Shown here: positions 44,942 through 57,600 of the stretch, piece after piece
Numbering within the stretch: the first letter of the stretch is position 1
How the letters are laid out: each line of letters starts with the position of its first letter
From: Scytalidium lignicola
Lineage: Eukaryota > Ascomycota > Leotiomycetes
Direction of reading: 5' to 3'
DNA: 64,000 bases
Assembly (NCBI GenBank): GCA_002812745.2
Contig: NCSJ02000140.1
Coordinates: forward strand, 1 to 64,000
Translations under genes and position numbers: made by a program
The notes under the pieces: model-generated
What the model saw: the letters and a program-made list of their open reading frames with translations, nothing else
The model's database searches: none
Told to the model about the DNA's origin: nothing

Positions 44942-46833
44942 ACGTAAATCCCGGTGTTACCGATCACCCTGTGTTACCGATCACTTCCCCTCCAACTTCG
45001 CATTCAACATCAAATATTCAACCACAAATAACTAATATTCGAATATGTTTAATGACTAGCTAAATTAGGACATTTGTTTATCTTATGCTCTGTACTTCCA
45101 CACCCTGAGCACTTGGATGGCCGTCGTTGTGATGCTGGCAAGGTTTGGGTTATACCCTCTGAATTTGCCACCTCCACCACTTCCTGAGCAATTGCACTTG
45201 ATTGAGATAATTCCTGAGCTTCCTGCCTTGTCAAAGAGCTTGTATGAACTAACTGTTTCCTAGATTTACGTAATTTTCGTTGTATTAAAGTATTTTCAGC
45301 TTGTAATCACTTTATATCTTCAGTTATAAATACCACACTATGCATAACTATTTCACATCCTTTAACTAGTTGATTTAAAGTGGTTTTTATAAGGATTGTA
45401 AGATTATATTGTTCTTTAAACAATTTTTGAATAGACTAAGATTGTAAATGTAATTGAACAAGGTTATATATAAGATGTCTATGGAATCCATCATACTCCA
45501 GAATTATTACTATGAGTACTCCTTGGAGGTATAAGTGTATAATCAACCTGAACATGCAATTTGGCTAGTATACACTTTAGTTCATAAGGAATCAATTTAG
45601 TAATTGTAAATTCACTTTGAATAATTGTTGATTTGAAAGTTTATTGATGTACAATTAAATATAACTCCAGGAAATCCTCCTTGTTAATATGTTGAATTCC
45701 ATTATGTACTTTGTTTTTNAAGTTGAGTATTATACATACATTTAACAACTGAAAAACAAGTTACATTAAGTGGTTAAAGGAGATGTGATGAATAAGAAGG
45801 TATACACATTAGAATAATTTTGTGCTAAGAACAAAATAAGTCAAATTCAGGTGTTATATAACTTTCATGGCCATCAAGAACTAACATGCAATATTAGCCC
45901 TTAGTTCTTTCTTTAGTAGTAAGTTCAAAGGTTTTCTCAAGTTATTCAAGGTTAATTCAATTGTTTGTCTATCCATTATCACTTCGTTTATCTTTTCAAC
46001 CTTCAAATAATAGATTACTTAAAGCTAGTTGATAGTGTTTACCCTTAAAAATAATCAAAGATGGTAAAACCTATCTATTAACATTGATTAATTCAATAAT
46101 TATAACTTATTCACAATTTCTAGGTTATAATAATAAAGGTTTGCTAAAATATTCAGAAGTTGTAATTACTTTTATAATAACAATTATACTTATTATAAAG
46201 CTTATTTCATCGAAATTGTAAGTATCCTTGTCTAAGATTCCATATTAAGCCTTGATTTCAAGAAATTGGTTAAACTATTATTGAATAAGCCTTGGATCTT
46301 TGCATTTAACTTATTGATAGCTATATTTGCGAATATATTTGGTAGTTAATTTAGAATGACAGCCTAAAAATTGTTGAACCTAGTTTTTGCTTACAGATGA
46401 AGGAGGAGTAGGTTCACTACGCTTAGAAAGTAAAATATTAACCATTACTTGTACACCTGAAGGCCTAGGAGGCATTCCTCGTTTGCCTATAGAAATAATC
46501 CATTCTACTAATGATTTCTCTTCAATTTGAGTCATCCTGAATCTTTTGTTGTAAGTGGTGAAAGCTTCAGGATGTCCATGCATTCAATCATGCAAAGTAG
46601 CAAATGGAATGTCAAAACTACGCGTTACAGCTCGAATTGACTTGATTTTCTTGTTTTTGAGCACGTTTATAGCAAGAGAGATTCTTCCTTCTTGCTGTAC
46701 AGATGGCTTTTTTGGCATTGCGACATGTTGTGGTTAAAAAATAATTACTGAAAGTTGTGGTGTTGATAGAATTGTTGATTTGGTGGGGAAGTGATCGGTA
46801 ACACAGGGTGATCGGTAACACCGGGATTTACGT
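44942..46833 (-). mobile_element. pogo-like DNA transposon with 49-bp perfect inverted repeats
   Basis: The terminal inverted repeats start ACGTAAATCCCGGTGTTACC at each end and match through ACTTCCCC (49 bp). TA flanks both ends (44940-44941 and 46834-46835), the target duplication of Tc1/mariner/pogo elements. Each repeat holds two GTGTTACCGATCA units, likely transposase-binding sites. The 1,892-bp element carries a broken transposase on the minus strand. The interior is AT-rich, as expected after RIP, while the ends are unmutated. Confidence 0.88.
45049..46718 (-). pseudogene. pogo-like transposase, RIP-degraded
   Basis: N-terminus MPKKPSVQQEGRISLAI with a psq-type helix-turn-helix (SIRAVTRSFDIPFATLHD), a stop (TGA), then a CENP-B-type domain (EEKSLVEWIISIGKRGMPPR). 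The DDE region is unreadable because of stops and AT drift. The C-terminal end keeps a zinc knuckle, CSGCGSTEHKINKC, common in fungal pogo transposases. It cannot be active. Confidence 0.75.
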
Positions 46834-46987
46834 TACCATCCAAGCAGCTTCGCGAGATTCTCTTCTCGCCTGAACAGTGGCCTGACAAAAGGGATGGTAT
46901 GAAAATAGACATTGACATCATATCAAAACGCACTTTAAAGCGTGGTGCTGATATACTAATCTATATACTTGAAGGCAGCATTTCGAT

Positions 46988-48120
46988 CAGGGTATAGTTT
47001 AATTCTGTGGTCTTTTATATATGATATTAAAAATTGCTATTTCATAAAAATGAATTCGGATACGATGTATTGTTTCGATTCAGAGGGTTACCGTTACTTG
47101 GTCGCAGTCAAGAACAGTGTCGAAATGGACAATAAGGAAGATTTTGTGAGAAGCTGGGGAAGATCCCGGGAGACTTCCGCTAGGCTCCTCGGCCACTTTA
47201 AGTCCAATCAGCACCAGACCAAGAGCACAATAAGCCTGAACATGACTCGTCAGATTATCTCTGAGCTAACAAAGCCAATGGCTGAGATCTCGCGAATAAT
47301 TTCAGCCAATATTGCTATATAAAAACAAACGTCTAAGAGGGGATGCACTTCGAAAGCATTTGTCCGTCCAAAAGCTTGTATCAAGGTCCGAGGCGCTGCC
47401 AAATCCGAGAACCGTGTGTGCCAATATTGCTTGCAAAGAAATCGGGATGACGGCACTGGAAAGAGCGAGAAATTCACCGTTTACAAGTCTCATTGCCATC
47501 CCGTATGCTCTTTGACTAATGTGTCCGTCGACGTGATGACACCAGAAGGCCTGATGCGCTGCTCTGCATTTCAGATTCCCGACGGTGAGATAACCTGGTT
47601 CACAGATCATTGCACAGTATGTGAACACCACTGGCAGGAACATATGTATATTCTGTACGAGCTAAAGGAACGCCTGGTTACGGTGGTAGATAATGACATT
47701 CAGCGGCAACTCGATGCTAACGCCGGCGACAACCTAAACCGAACTATTGGCGAGTACAAGCAGGAGTAGGGTTCTGGTCGCAAAGCCACTGCAGAGTTTG
47801 GCGTCTTTCTCAAGACCTCTTCAATTACGACATACAACGATACAACAGAAGCGTATCTGGAATTCTACATCAAGTAGGAGCGAGACAAAGTCTCTGTAGG
47901 CGGAAGCAAACAGAAGCTTTTAGACTTAGAAGAAAATCTTCAAAAGCATCTAGAGATTATCAAAATTTTAGAGGATTCGATGGCACAAGGCCGTCCTACA
48001 GTTGAGATCTGAAGCCGGAGTAGAAAGGATGATCCATATGCTCTATGGACTGAAGCACTTTGGAAACGACCTCAAAAAATCTACGAAATGGCATTTACAA
48101 AGCTTGTCAATCAAATTATA
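46988..48120 (+). pseudogene. AIG1-like P-loop GTPase family gene, C-terminal part, broken
   Basis: Matches the region after the GTPase domain of fungal AIG1/GIMAP-like proteins: FDSEGYRYLVAVKN, TISLNMTRQIISELTKPMAE, KRLRGDALRKHL, LPNPRTVCANIAC, CHPVCSLTNVSVDVMTPEGL, CTVCEHHWQEHMYI. The GTP-binding domain itself is missing. The frame shifts near 47,320 and again near 47,445, and stops occur at 47,767-47,769, 47,876-47,878 and about 48,010. Cys/His residues (CxxxxC, HCHxxC, CxxCxxxW) would form a zinc site in intact relatives. The 5' break lies within about 150 bp of the pogo element's right end, so DNA was lost before or with that insertion. Confidence 0.65.
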
Positions 48121-48521
48121 GGGAGGTTCTGTACAAGCCCAGTCAAAAGCGAAGGTCAAAGGGGATGCCACAATAACAAACAAGAGCGCGCCTGAACAAG
48201 AAGTGTACATGGGAATGGGTGAGTCTGGTGAGGTAATAAATTCACAATCTGCTAAAATATTTCTAAAAGTGTTTTCGTCGTGACTAAAAGGTACATGGCT
48301 CAGCAAAACCTGCATCTAGCGCAGATTTGTCTAGACTTTTATTTCCCTTTGACTGCTAAGCTTTTCTAGAGATAATCTCTCAACGCTTAACATGTAAAAA
48401 TGCTAGCCATATTCCTCGGGATTTCCACGATAATCCGATTTTTTTAAAAGGGTTGGGCGAGTTGGTGAGGTGGCCCGTGTCACCGCAGGGTGGATTTCCA
48501 TTGAAATCCCTACTCCAAGTA
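48121..48521. other. Intergenic DNA between pseudogene and transposon
   Basis: About 400 bp with no coding signal, up to the TA target site at 48,520-48,521. Confidence 0.4.
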
Positions 48522-50946
48522 ATCGTCGGGCCTCAGGCACGCGCATTGCCCGACTTTAGTCGCATTCGCTCCTAGTCGGTGGAAGCGAATGTGGTCGCAA
48601 AGCGAATGTGGTCGCAAAGCGAATGTGGTTGCAAAGCGAATGTGGTCGCCTATTTTTTTTCCATGGGAAACCTACACAAATTGAATACCCCTCTGCATAT
48701 TCTTACTGTTCAAAATATATTCCATTCCTACAGCAATATGCCTACGCCTACTAAAGAGCACGTTCGTAAGGCAAAAGATTGGCTTGCTGAGAACCCTACT
48801 GAGAGCCAATCTATAGTTGCCAAGCTATTCAAAATCAATAAATCAACTCTGAATATGACCATTTAACGAGGTAACCGACCTCTAGCTGGAGGTCAAAATA
48901 AAATCCTGACAACTAGTCAAGAACAAGCTGTACATACCTTTATCAAGTCATACTTTCAGCATGGCCAGCTTCTTACCAAGGAGATTATATTTACAGCTAT
49001 TGACTACCTTTAAAAACAAGCTAATCAATCTTCACCTTCTTAGTCTTGGTTTTGCAAGTAGTAGAAAGGTCAACCTTTACTTTACAAAATTAAGACTAAA
49101 CCTATTGCTCAAAAATGCATTATTACTCAAGATCTAAAAGAGGTTAATAATTAGTTTAATCATTATATAACAACCCTCAAAAAATATGATATCCATAAGC
49201 ACAATTTATATAATTTCAACAAATCAGGATTTTGTATTAGTTGTTTTAAAGGTGTAAAGGTATTAGTTCTAATTAAATTAACTAAAGTAAGGATTTATCT
49301 ATTATTATAATTATTATTATAATTTAAGGTTAATACTATATTAACTTTATTCTTTGAGCCTTGAAAATCATCGATCTGTAACTATAATTAAGATTATCTA
49401 TGTTAATGGAATTGCTCTTATACTACTTATAACTATTATTCAAGGCAAATATTATATAGTATCATAGTATGAAGATCAATTAAAGCATTTAAAAGTAGTT
49501 CATTTATCAGAGAATGACTATACAACTAATGATATTAATCTATGATTCTTAGAGTACTTTATTCAATGTATAAATACAAGCTTTAATCAATTATATAAGC
49601 TATTATTAATAGACAATCAAACTAATTATATAAATCTTGATTTTACCTTATTAGCTTGCAAAAATAATATAGTGCCATTTACATTTTCTACTTATTTAAC
49701 ACATTGTATTCAACCTCTTAATGTAAGAGTATTTCAACCATACAAACACTAACATAATAAAGTTGTACAAAGTACTATTAAATCACTTAATTTCAAATAT
49801 ACCATAACTTCTTTCTTTTGCAATCTACCAAGGATTCATGAACAAACCTTTAAGAAAGCTACTATTCAGAATGCTTTCAAAAAGGCTAGTATATAGCTTA
49901 TTGACAAGGAAGCAACCTTTACCCTCATGAAGAAATATGTTAAAGATAAGCTTAAAACAATGGCCAAAGAACCTGAATTACTTATACCAAGAACTCTTAT
50001 AACTATTTAACAAGTTCAGTATTAACTTGGAAAGTTAAAACCAAAGATTATAAATCTGTTAAGCTCTCCATCTTAACGCAAGTTTGATTCCTTTACTCGT
50101 GATTCTGAATCAATATCAGATGAAAGCAAGCTTATTAGGCTTGAACGTAATATAGCATATCAATAAATACAGGATCTTATAACNAAAAAAGCTATCTAAT
50201 AAGAAAAGGTTTCAAAAAGGAGGAGAATTAACACAAGAATAAGTATAGGCTATGAAACAAGAGAAGGATCACAAAAAGGCACAGAAAGCAGCTAATAAGG
50301 AAGTTAAAATACTATGTCAAATAGCTAATAAGGAGAGAAAAAATCAAAAGGCTATATGAGTAACATAGCATAAGAAGGAGGCATTCAGAAAGAAGGCAAT
50401 TAAACAACTTCCTCGTAGTGTAATGAGTATTCCTAAGCTGTATAAGGAGTATACTCCACCACCCTTCATAAAGCCTAGCAAGGAGCCAATTGATCAGAAA
50501 CCTTCAGTTACACCTACAACTGATTTAGCAGATATTCCATGTTATAGGCCACCTCAAACTCCTGTTCAACAACCAATCAGAACAAGCTTTGCAAGGCCTA
50601 AGCCACTGGAAGAGCTAGAGCAGGAGCAGGAGCAGGAGCAGGAGCANGGAGCAGGAGCAGGAAGGAGGGGTAAGCGATGCCTCAATGGAGAGTTATATAC
50701 GCCTAGATTTGGAAGGAGAAATTGGTTACAGTTCGAGCAATTTCAGTGATTCAGGGGATTCATCAGATTCAGAGGAACTGGATAAGAGTGGATATGTCAA
50801 GTTATGGTAATTAGTATTCAATTTGTGTAGGTTTCCCATGGAAAAAAAATAGGCGACCACATTCACTTTGCGACCACATTCGCTTCCACCGACTAGGAGC
50901 GAATGCGACTAAAGTCGGGCAATGCGCGTGCCTAAGGCCCGACGAT
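48522..50946 (+). mobile_element. pogo-like DNA transposon with long inverted repeats and internal 17-bp repeats
   Basis: Ends begin ATCGTCGGGCC and are flanked by TA (48520-48521 and 50947-50948). The inverted repeats run about 166 bp on the left and 131 bp on the right, to a shared block around CCATGGGAAACCTACACAAA. The size difference is two copies of a 17-bp unit, GCGAATGTGGTCGCAAA: four copies on the left (48,587-48,650), two on the right. The 2,425-bp element carries a plus-strand transposase ruined by stops. Confidence 0.88.
48738..50749 (+). pseudogene. pogo/Tc5-type transposase, RIP-degraded
   Basis: Starts MPTPTKEHVRKAKDWLAENP with a psq-type helix-turn-helix (SIVAKLFKINKSTLN), then a CENP-B-like domain (RPLAGGQNKILTTSQEQAVH) and a DDE domain whose texture survives (HNLYNFNKSGFCISCFKGVKVL, the NFDExGF block with Asp and Glu changed). 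TAG, TAA and TGA replace Trp, Gln and Arg codons, as RIP does. The Pro/Glu-rich C-terminus (50,423-50,749) remains open and holds a GAGCAG hexamer run (EQEQEQ) containing N50647. Confidence 0.78.
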
Positions 50947-50948
50947 TA

Positions 50949-53900
50949 GTTAAGAAGGTTTATATTATCTGCAAAGTTGATTATAATTAAATCTTTTATC
51001 TTTCTTAATTTATTATATAAAGTAAAGATATATAATATAAATAGTATTAGTAAGAGCAAAGAACCTTATAAGACTCTTGTTTTTATTAAGATTAGTTAAG
51101 TTGTTTTGTTGTTGAAGGATAAACAAGTAGTCTTGTTTGTTAAGTAATTGTTAATCTAATTTATTAATTATTGTAAGAAGTCTTTCTCTTAGAGTGTATA
51201 TTATAACTACTTGTAGTTTACTATGTCAAATGCTTTTTTGAGATCAAGTTATAATAGTAATATAATAATGCTATAACTTTATATTATATAAACAATGTTT
51301 ATTATTGTCCTTGATGTTAATTCTGTAAATCTACTATGTTTATTTTTTTATTTGTCCNTTTTAAGAGTAATTTTTACTTCTTTACTACTTTTATAATATA
51401 AATAGCTATTATAACTTTAAATACTTTTGTTATATAACTAAGTAGTATAATTAGTTGTTATCCTTTAACTTATTGTAATTGTTCTATTGTCTTACTTAGT
51501 TTTCATAATACTATTATATTAATTATATAATAATTATAAGGAAAGTATTCTAGTCTAAAGCTTATTTTGACTAAGACTATTAGAATTCATTATAATAGTT
51601 AACTATAAGCTTATAAAAACTTATTGATTAATCAGTTTAACCTTAACATCTTTTATACTCTAACCTTATAAAGTATTTGTATAATAATTACTTTGTTGTA
51701 ACTTTTGTTTATTTTAATCATTTTTATTTGATTTGTATTTTGTAGTCTGATATAATCTACTTATACTTTTAAGAAAAACTTAGTTATAAGTATTATTGTT
51801 TTCTTATTGTATATATATATTAATAGTCTTTTTAAGTTGTTATTGTATAATTTTAAGATTTTTAACAAGTTAGTAAGTATGTAATTATATGTTTATACTT
51901 ATTGTTTAAACGTTTACAACTTGTAAGTATCCTTTGTCATTATTATTATTACTTATTATTAGCTTTTTGTTTAAGCTTAAGCAATTCTTTCCTTTTATTC
52001 CTTAAGAACTTGATCTAAGTTCTGGTGATTTTGTAAAGACTTATTTGTATGTTATTAGCATTTTGCTTTTTGAGTAACCTTAGTTATTTTCTTAATTGTA
52101 TAATTTTACTATGATGTTAAGTAATTAACTGATGACTTCCTTCTGAGTATTATCTTATTTACAATATTAATTAATTGTTTTATTAGTATATTAATTGCTT
52201 TGTCTAATTACTCCTTAGTAGATATATAGCTTAAGAGGAGTAATAAGCTAGTTATTACTGTTTTAACTTTTTCATAATTTATTAGTCTTTAATTATAGTC
52301 TAGTTCTTTGTTGTACATTTATTATTTATTTATTTCAGGTTTGATTTTGATAAGTTATAAAGTATAGTCTAAGCTAGTTTAGTCTTTAACTCTTATATAC
52401 TAAATTCAGAGGTTTGTTGTATGTTAAGCATAGTTAATGGTTAAGTCCTTGTTATTATCCTATCTTTATATAAGTTCTTCTTAAGGTATAATAAGCTTAA
52501 GTTTCTATTGTTATATTAGTATTAATAATTTGTTGACTTTATTGCTTATTCTTTCTTCTTTATCTTATATTAAGTAGTATTGATTAAAATCACTTGTTAA
52601 TACTATATAACTTTTTAGTTTTACTATAATAAGATTATAAATAAGTGTATACTAATTTAAGGTTATATATTTAGTTAAGTATATTAAGTAAATTATTATG
52701 TTTTCAATTATAAACATTACTTTTACTTAATCCTCTTTTACTTTATATAATTATATAGTTAATTCATAACGTTTATGTATATATATAACTACTCTCCTAT
52801 TACTTTATATTCTTTGGTAATTCTTATTATTTGAATAGTATATATCTTTAGTTTATTTGTTTACTTACAGTTTTTGGACTATTAATATATTATACTTATT
52901 ATTATCCTTTAATACTTTTATTATATATTCATGTTTTTTATTTTAGTTTTAGTATAAGATTATAATCATAGTTATATTATGATTATGTTTATTATTATAC
53001 TACTTTGTTAGTTAATTTGTTATTACTAATTCATTAGATCTTCATTACTTTAACTAATCATAAAGCTTAACAATAAGCTAAGTAGTAATTAATTAGATAT
53101 AAAGTTATTATGTTAACTTGAAAATTTGTTTAAGGTATTTTCATTTGTTCTTCTTGTAATACTTAAACTTGTAAGTCTACTTTATAAGTTTACTTAAGTT
53201 TTAAGTCTTTTCCTTTTAAATATTATCTATTACCCTTCTTCTTCATTGTTTTTCATTAGCCTAATTATGTTAAGCTGAGTTATAGTATAGATTATGTTAT
53301 TTAGTTTAACTAGNTTTTATTACTTTGTTTTTATATACTTCTTTTACTTAATCTTAATGCTCTTTTATTATTAAACAGTTTTGATTAAACATTGTATATT
53401 CCTTGTTATAACTATAACATTTAAGTATAATTTCTCTTAAGTTTGTTGGACATTCTTCTTCTCCTTCTTCATATACTGCTTTTGTATAATAAACATATTA
53501 CTTCTCTGCTTTATAATATTATGTATAATATCCTTAAGCTTAACATTTGAAATATTACTTTAGCTATAACTTATTCTTGAATAGCTTATAGTAGAATACT
53601 TAACCTTCTTAGTATAAACCTTAGTCTATAAGTTTATATATGTCTCTTGTAATTGCTAATTCAATATATAAACAACTTTTCTGCTGTTAACCTCCTTTAT
53701 AAGCTTAACAAGCTTTAACTTGAAGTATTATTATTTTATTCTCTTTTTCTAGTACTTCTTTGATTGAAACTTTGTTATATTCAACTAGTAAGTAATTGAA
53801 TATGCTTTTAATATATATAACAACTTTATTATTAACAATTTACACTTCTTCTTCAAATACCTTTTAAACTTATTATATGTTAAGTAAATACTATTCTTTT

Positions 53901-54640
53901 TAACCATCTTCAAAGATTATTACTATGTTATTATTGGATAATTGCCTTATTATACATATACCATCTTGTAAGAATGTAATTATATTAATTGTTGTTATTA
54001 TGTCTTGTAAGTTATAATTCTTAAGCTTTAATAGCATACTTAAAGTATATATAATGATTTTGTAATCTCTTTTTGTTAATAGTTTACAAGTCCTTTATTG
54101 TATATTCTTTGTATACTTATTATCAAACTACATTATTGTTGTTAAAAGGGTTGTTATCTAAGCTTATGTATACTCTTAAAGTTGAATAACTTTTATAAGT
54201 ACTTCTTTTAAGTCTTTATAAGTAATTAATACATTGTTATTATTGTTAGATTGTTTTATAATTGCTTTATATTTGAATTTAAAGTGTAAAATTTTTTTCT
54301 ACTAACTAAAGTACTTCATGTATATTTCTCTCTTTAACTAGCCAGTTGAATTATAATAAATCCTTATGTTCATTGTTACTTAACTCTTACTTTATTGCCT
54401 TTTTTTTAACTATATTCCTTATCTTTATAACTCTAGTGTTATTAGTTCTTCTGTTAATAGTTAAGGCTTATAATATTATTGTTATATCCTATAACCATAT
54501 CATACTTACATCTTACTTATGACATTACAACTAAGTGCATTTGATGCACTAAGTATAACTTTACTATTAGTATTGAATTAAGCTTTAGTATTAGTGTAAT
54601 GCTAAGGTTTAATCATTCTAGTTCTCCTTTTAACAATTAG
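50949..54640 (-). mobile_element. LINE retrotransposon, minus strand, RIP-degraded
   Basis: Extremely AT-rich with no open frames. On the minus strand a reverse-transcriptase block can be read near 51,200-51,300: LDLKKAFDIVNYK followed by a TLREKDF-like stretch, the Tad/I-type LINE motif in which LDxKxAFD precedes the catalytic core. The 3' part of the element is missing at the left end near 50,950. Regions toward 54.6 kb should be the 5' part but are too mutated to read. Boundaries are approximate. Confidence 0.5.
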
Positions 54641-54659
54641 TCTTAAAGATTTACAAGTA

Positions 54660-57600
54660 TTTGATATATTCTTATAATCTGATATAGTTTAAAAGTTCTT
54701 AGCTAAACTTCATAACCTTTTATAAGTAATATACAAAAATATATTAAATCTAGTATAATAATACTTTAATATATACCTTGTAGGTATTACCCTTGTTATA
54801 AGCATTAATACTTCTTTAAAAAGCATTCTTCTTATCTTTTTCTTGATATTAATAAATTCNTTTAACCTTTTTATTAACAAATCCTTTAATATTAACAATC
54901 TCCTCTATATATATAGATATTATAACCTCCTTAATATAAGTAATACAAGAATTAGTCTAGAAAACAAGTTGTAAAAGGAAATTATAGTTTAAAATTATAT
55001 TAGCTTATTAAGATATATGTTTATTTATTAAAATCTAAGATGACTATCTAGTTTGTATAATTAGTATCTTTATAATATTAATTATTCTAAAAAGACTACT
55101 TATAGAAGATACTTATTTAGTCAAAGAAGTCTAGGAAACCAAAATAAACTTTATATTATATATAAACTCTTTAAAAGCTCTTATAACCTTAGAATCTTAT
55201 TCAAACAAAATTGAAAAGACTATTACAAACTGTTTTATAAAATAATGATAAAATTAAACAACTTACTAACTTGACTTTATCCTTTAAACTGTTTAAACCT
55301 TTGAAGATAATAAAATAGTTGAAAATATAATAGTTATAAATAATATTCTATCTGAAATAATCTGTAATAAAACAGGTTAACAGCTTATTAAAGTAGTATA
55401 ATCTTAGTAAAGTATTAAAAGTAACCTTTTTTTATATTAATTAGTTTTTAAGCTTTAAAATAGAATTTTATACTTTAATTAAGAAAAATTTATATATATT
55501 AAGAGTAATTATATTTGTTTATTTACTAGTCTTAAAACTAAAGACTATTCAATGTATAAGATGCTTCTTTTAACATAATATTAAAAGTTGTTCTTACTTT
55601 TAATATTGTTATATTTATAGATTTAACAATTATACTAAAGAGAATTATCTTACTTATTATACAATTGTAAAACTGTATTCTTGCCTAATAAGATATGTAT
55701 ATTGTAAAAGCCTTTATTTAGTAGATAACTTGAAATGCCTTGTCTGGTTAACTCTAAATCAAATACTTACAAAAGTTAAACATTTTATTATTATCCAGGC
55801 TAACAAAACAGATTAGAAAAAGGCTTGTTTATTTGTAAACTACATTAGGATTATACTTAATAATATATAAATAGACAAAGTAACTTTATCTATATTTCTT
55901 CTAATAACATTAGTTTAATAACTCTTGTCAAACTCCTTTATAATAATGTTTGCTCTTTGATATTTTATAACTAAGATTATAAACTTTTTCTTATTACTTA
56001 TCCTTAATGTTTAATAACTATTGTTGTTTAGTTAAACCTCTTATATTATTACAGATTAATATAAGAAGAGATGTTACCTTATATAAAATAATACTTATAC
56101 TATTAAATAACTCTTCTATTAATATTATTCTCATTTAAGAACTATATATTTTTACAAACTAGAAATAACAAATCATTAAGTTTTACTTAATGTATAAAGC
56201 CTTTACTTTACTTGATAATTAGGAAACTTGTCTACAAGTAATCTCTTATGTTTATAAAGGTATTAGACTTAAAACAGACTAATTATAACTTATTATCTTA
56301 AAGGATTTTATTTTCTTATAACTTTAAGGTTATAATACAACTCCTTTAAATATTATTAACGTTTATAATACTTTGTTTAGTAATATAAATATAAGTATAG
56401 TTGTTAAAACTCTTCTTATAATCTTATAATCACTTTTATAATCTGTATTTATTGTAAGCAACTTCAATTTATACTACTTAATATAAGACTTAGACTACCT
56501 TTCTACCTTCAAGCAAGCAGATACTTTAATTACTTAACTTGAAGCTTATAACTTTATTTATATTATAAAGGTTAAAGAGTTTACTCAAAATGTTAATAAT
56601 ATACTTAATTTAACTTTTATCACAAGTTTTCTAAATATCTTAACAACAAAAGCAAAGTATATAAACATAACCTTAAATTATAGTCTTTTGTTTACTATAA
56701 TTAATTAGAATGCTTATAAACAAGAACTAGTTAAAAGATTATGACTAAAAACCTTTAATTTAGAATAGTTTATAAATATTTTATAAATAGTATTAGCTAA
56801 TTTGCTAGTATTAACAGATATTTTACTATCTACTATACTAGACTTAACAATTGCAAAATTAATAGATATTATTAATAATACTTATTCCTTATTAGCTACT
56901 AGAACTTTAGAATAAAATACTAGTTAACTATAGTAGAATAACAATTACCTTGTAATTATACAAGCAAACTAGTCTTTATCTACTGCTGAAATAGTTTACA
57001 ACTTATGAAATTTAATCTGTAAAGTAAAACAAGACTTTTAGTCTAATAAGCTTGACTTAGTAAAAGAAATTAACAATATATTTAAGATGACAAAATAGTA
57101 TTAGTCTACTAAGAACTATTATAATCCTCCTTTAGTTGATTTACAAGATCTTATTAACCTTATTACAAAAAGCATAAAGGAGAAGAAAGACTTTCTAATT
57201 AGAGAACTCCTTATTAATATTGTAAAAGTAAGTGATATCTCTTTTAATACTTTGACAATTACCTTTAAAGTAATTCTCTTTTTGGAAATTATAATATAAA
57301 ATATTCATAAAGTTATTTTAAAGGTTGGAAATATTGTTTTTAGTCTAAATAAGATCTTTATTAAAATTCTTCAACTAGCTTAGTCTTAAATCAAGCCTTT
57401 AATACTTTCTCTTTTTTAAAAATGTTTATTTATAAGTTATTATCTAGCTTATTTTTAGACTACAATTCTTGTAATTATCCTTAAGCTAAATAAAGCAGAC
57501 TACTCCTCCTTAAGATCTTATCAGCTAATTATACTTCTTTCAATACTTAGAAAAAGTTTNAAAAAGACTAATTATTTGTAAAATAGCATAATTAACAATA

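Noticed and set aside
48584..48652. Possible CRISPR-like or satellite array
   Set aside because: Four direct 17-bp units without spacers, inside a transposon's inverted repeat; two units occur at the other end.
50949..54640. Reading this stretch as a minus-strand Ty3/gypsy element
   Set aside because: A KEH-type stretch near 52.9 kb suggested gypsy reverse transcriptase, but the LDxKxAFD block near 51.25 kb is clearly LINE-type and no LTRs bound the region.
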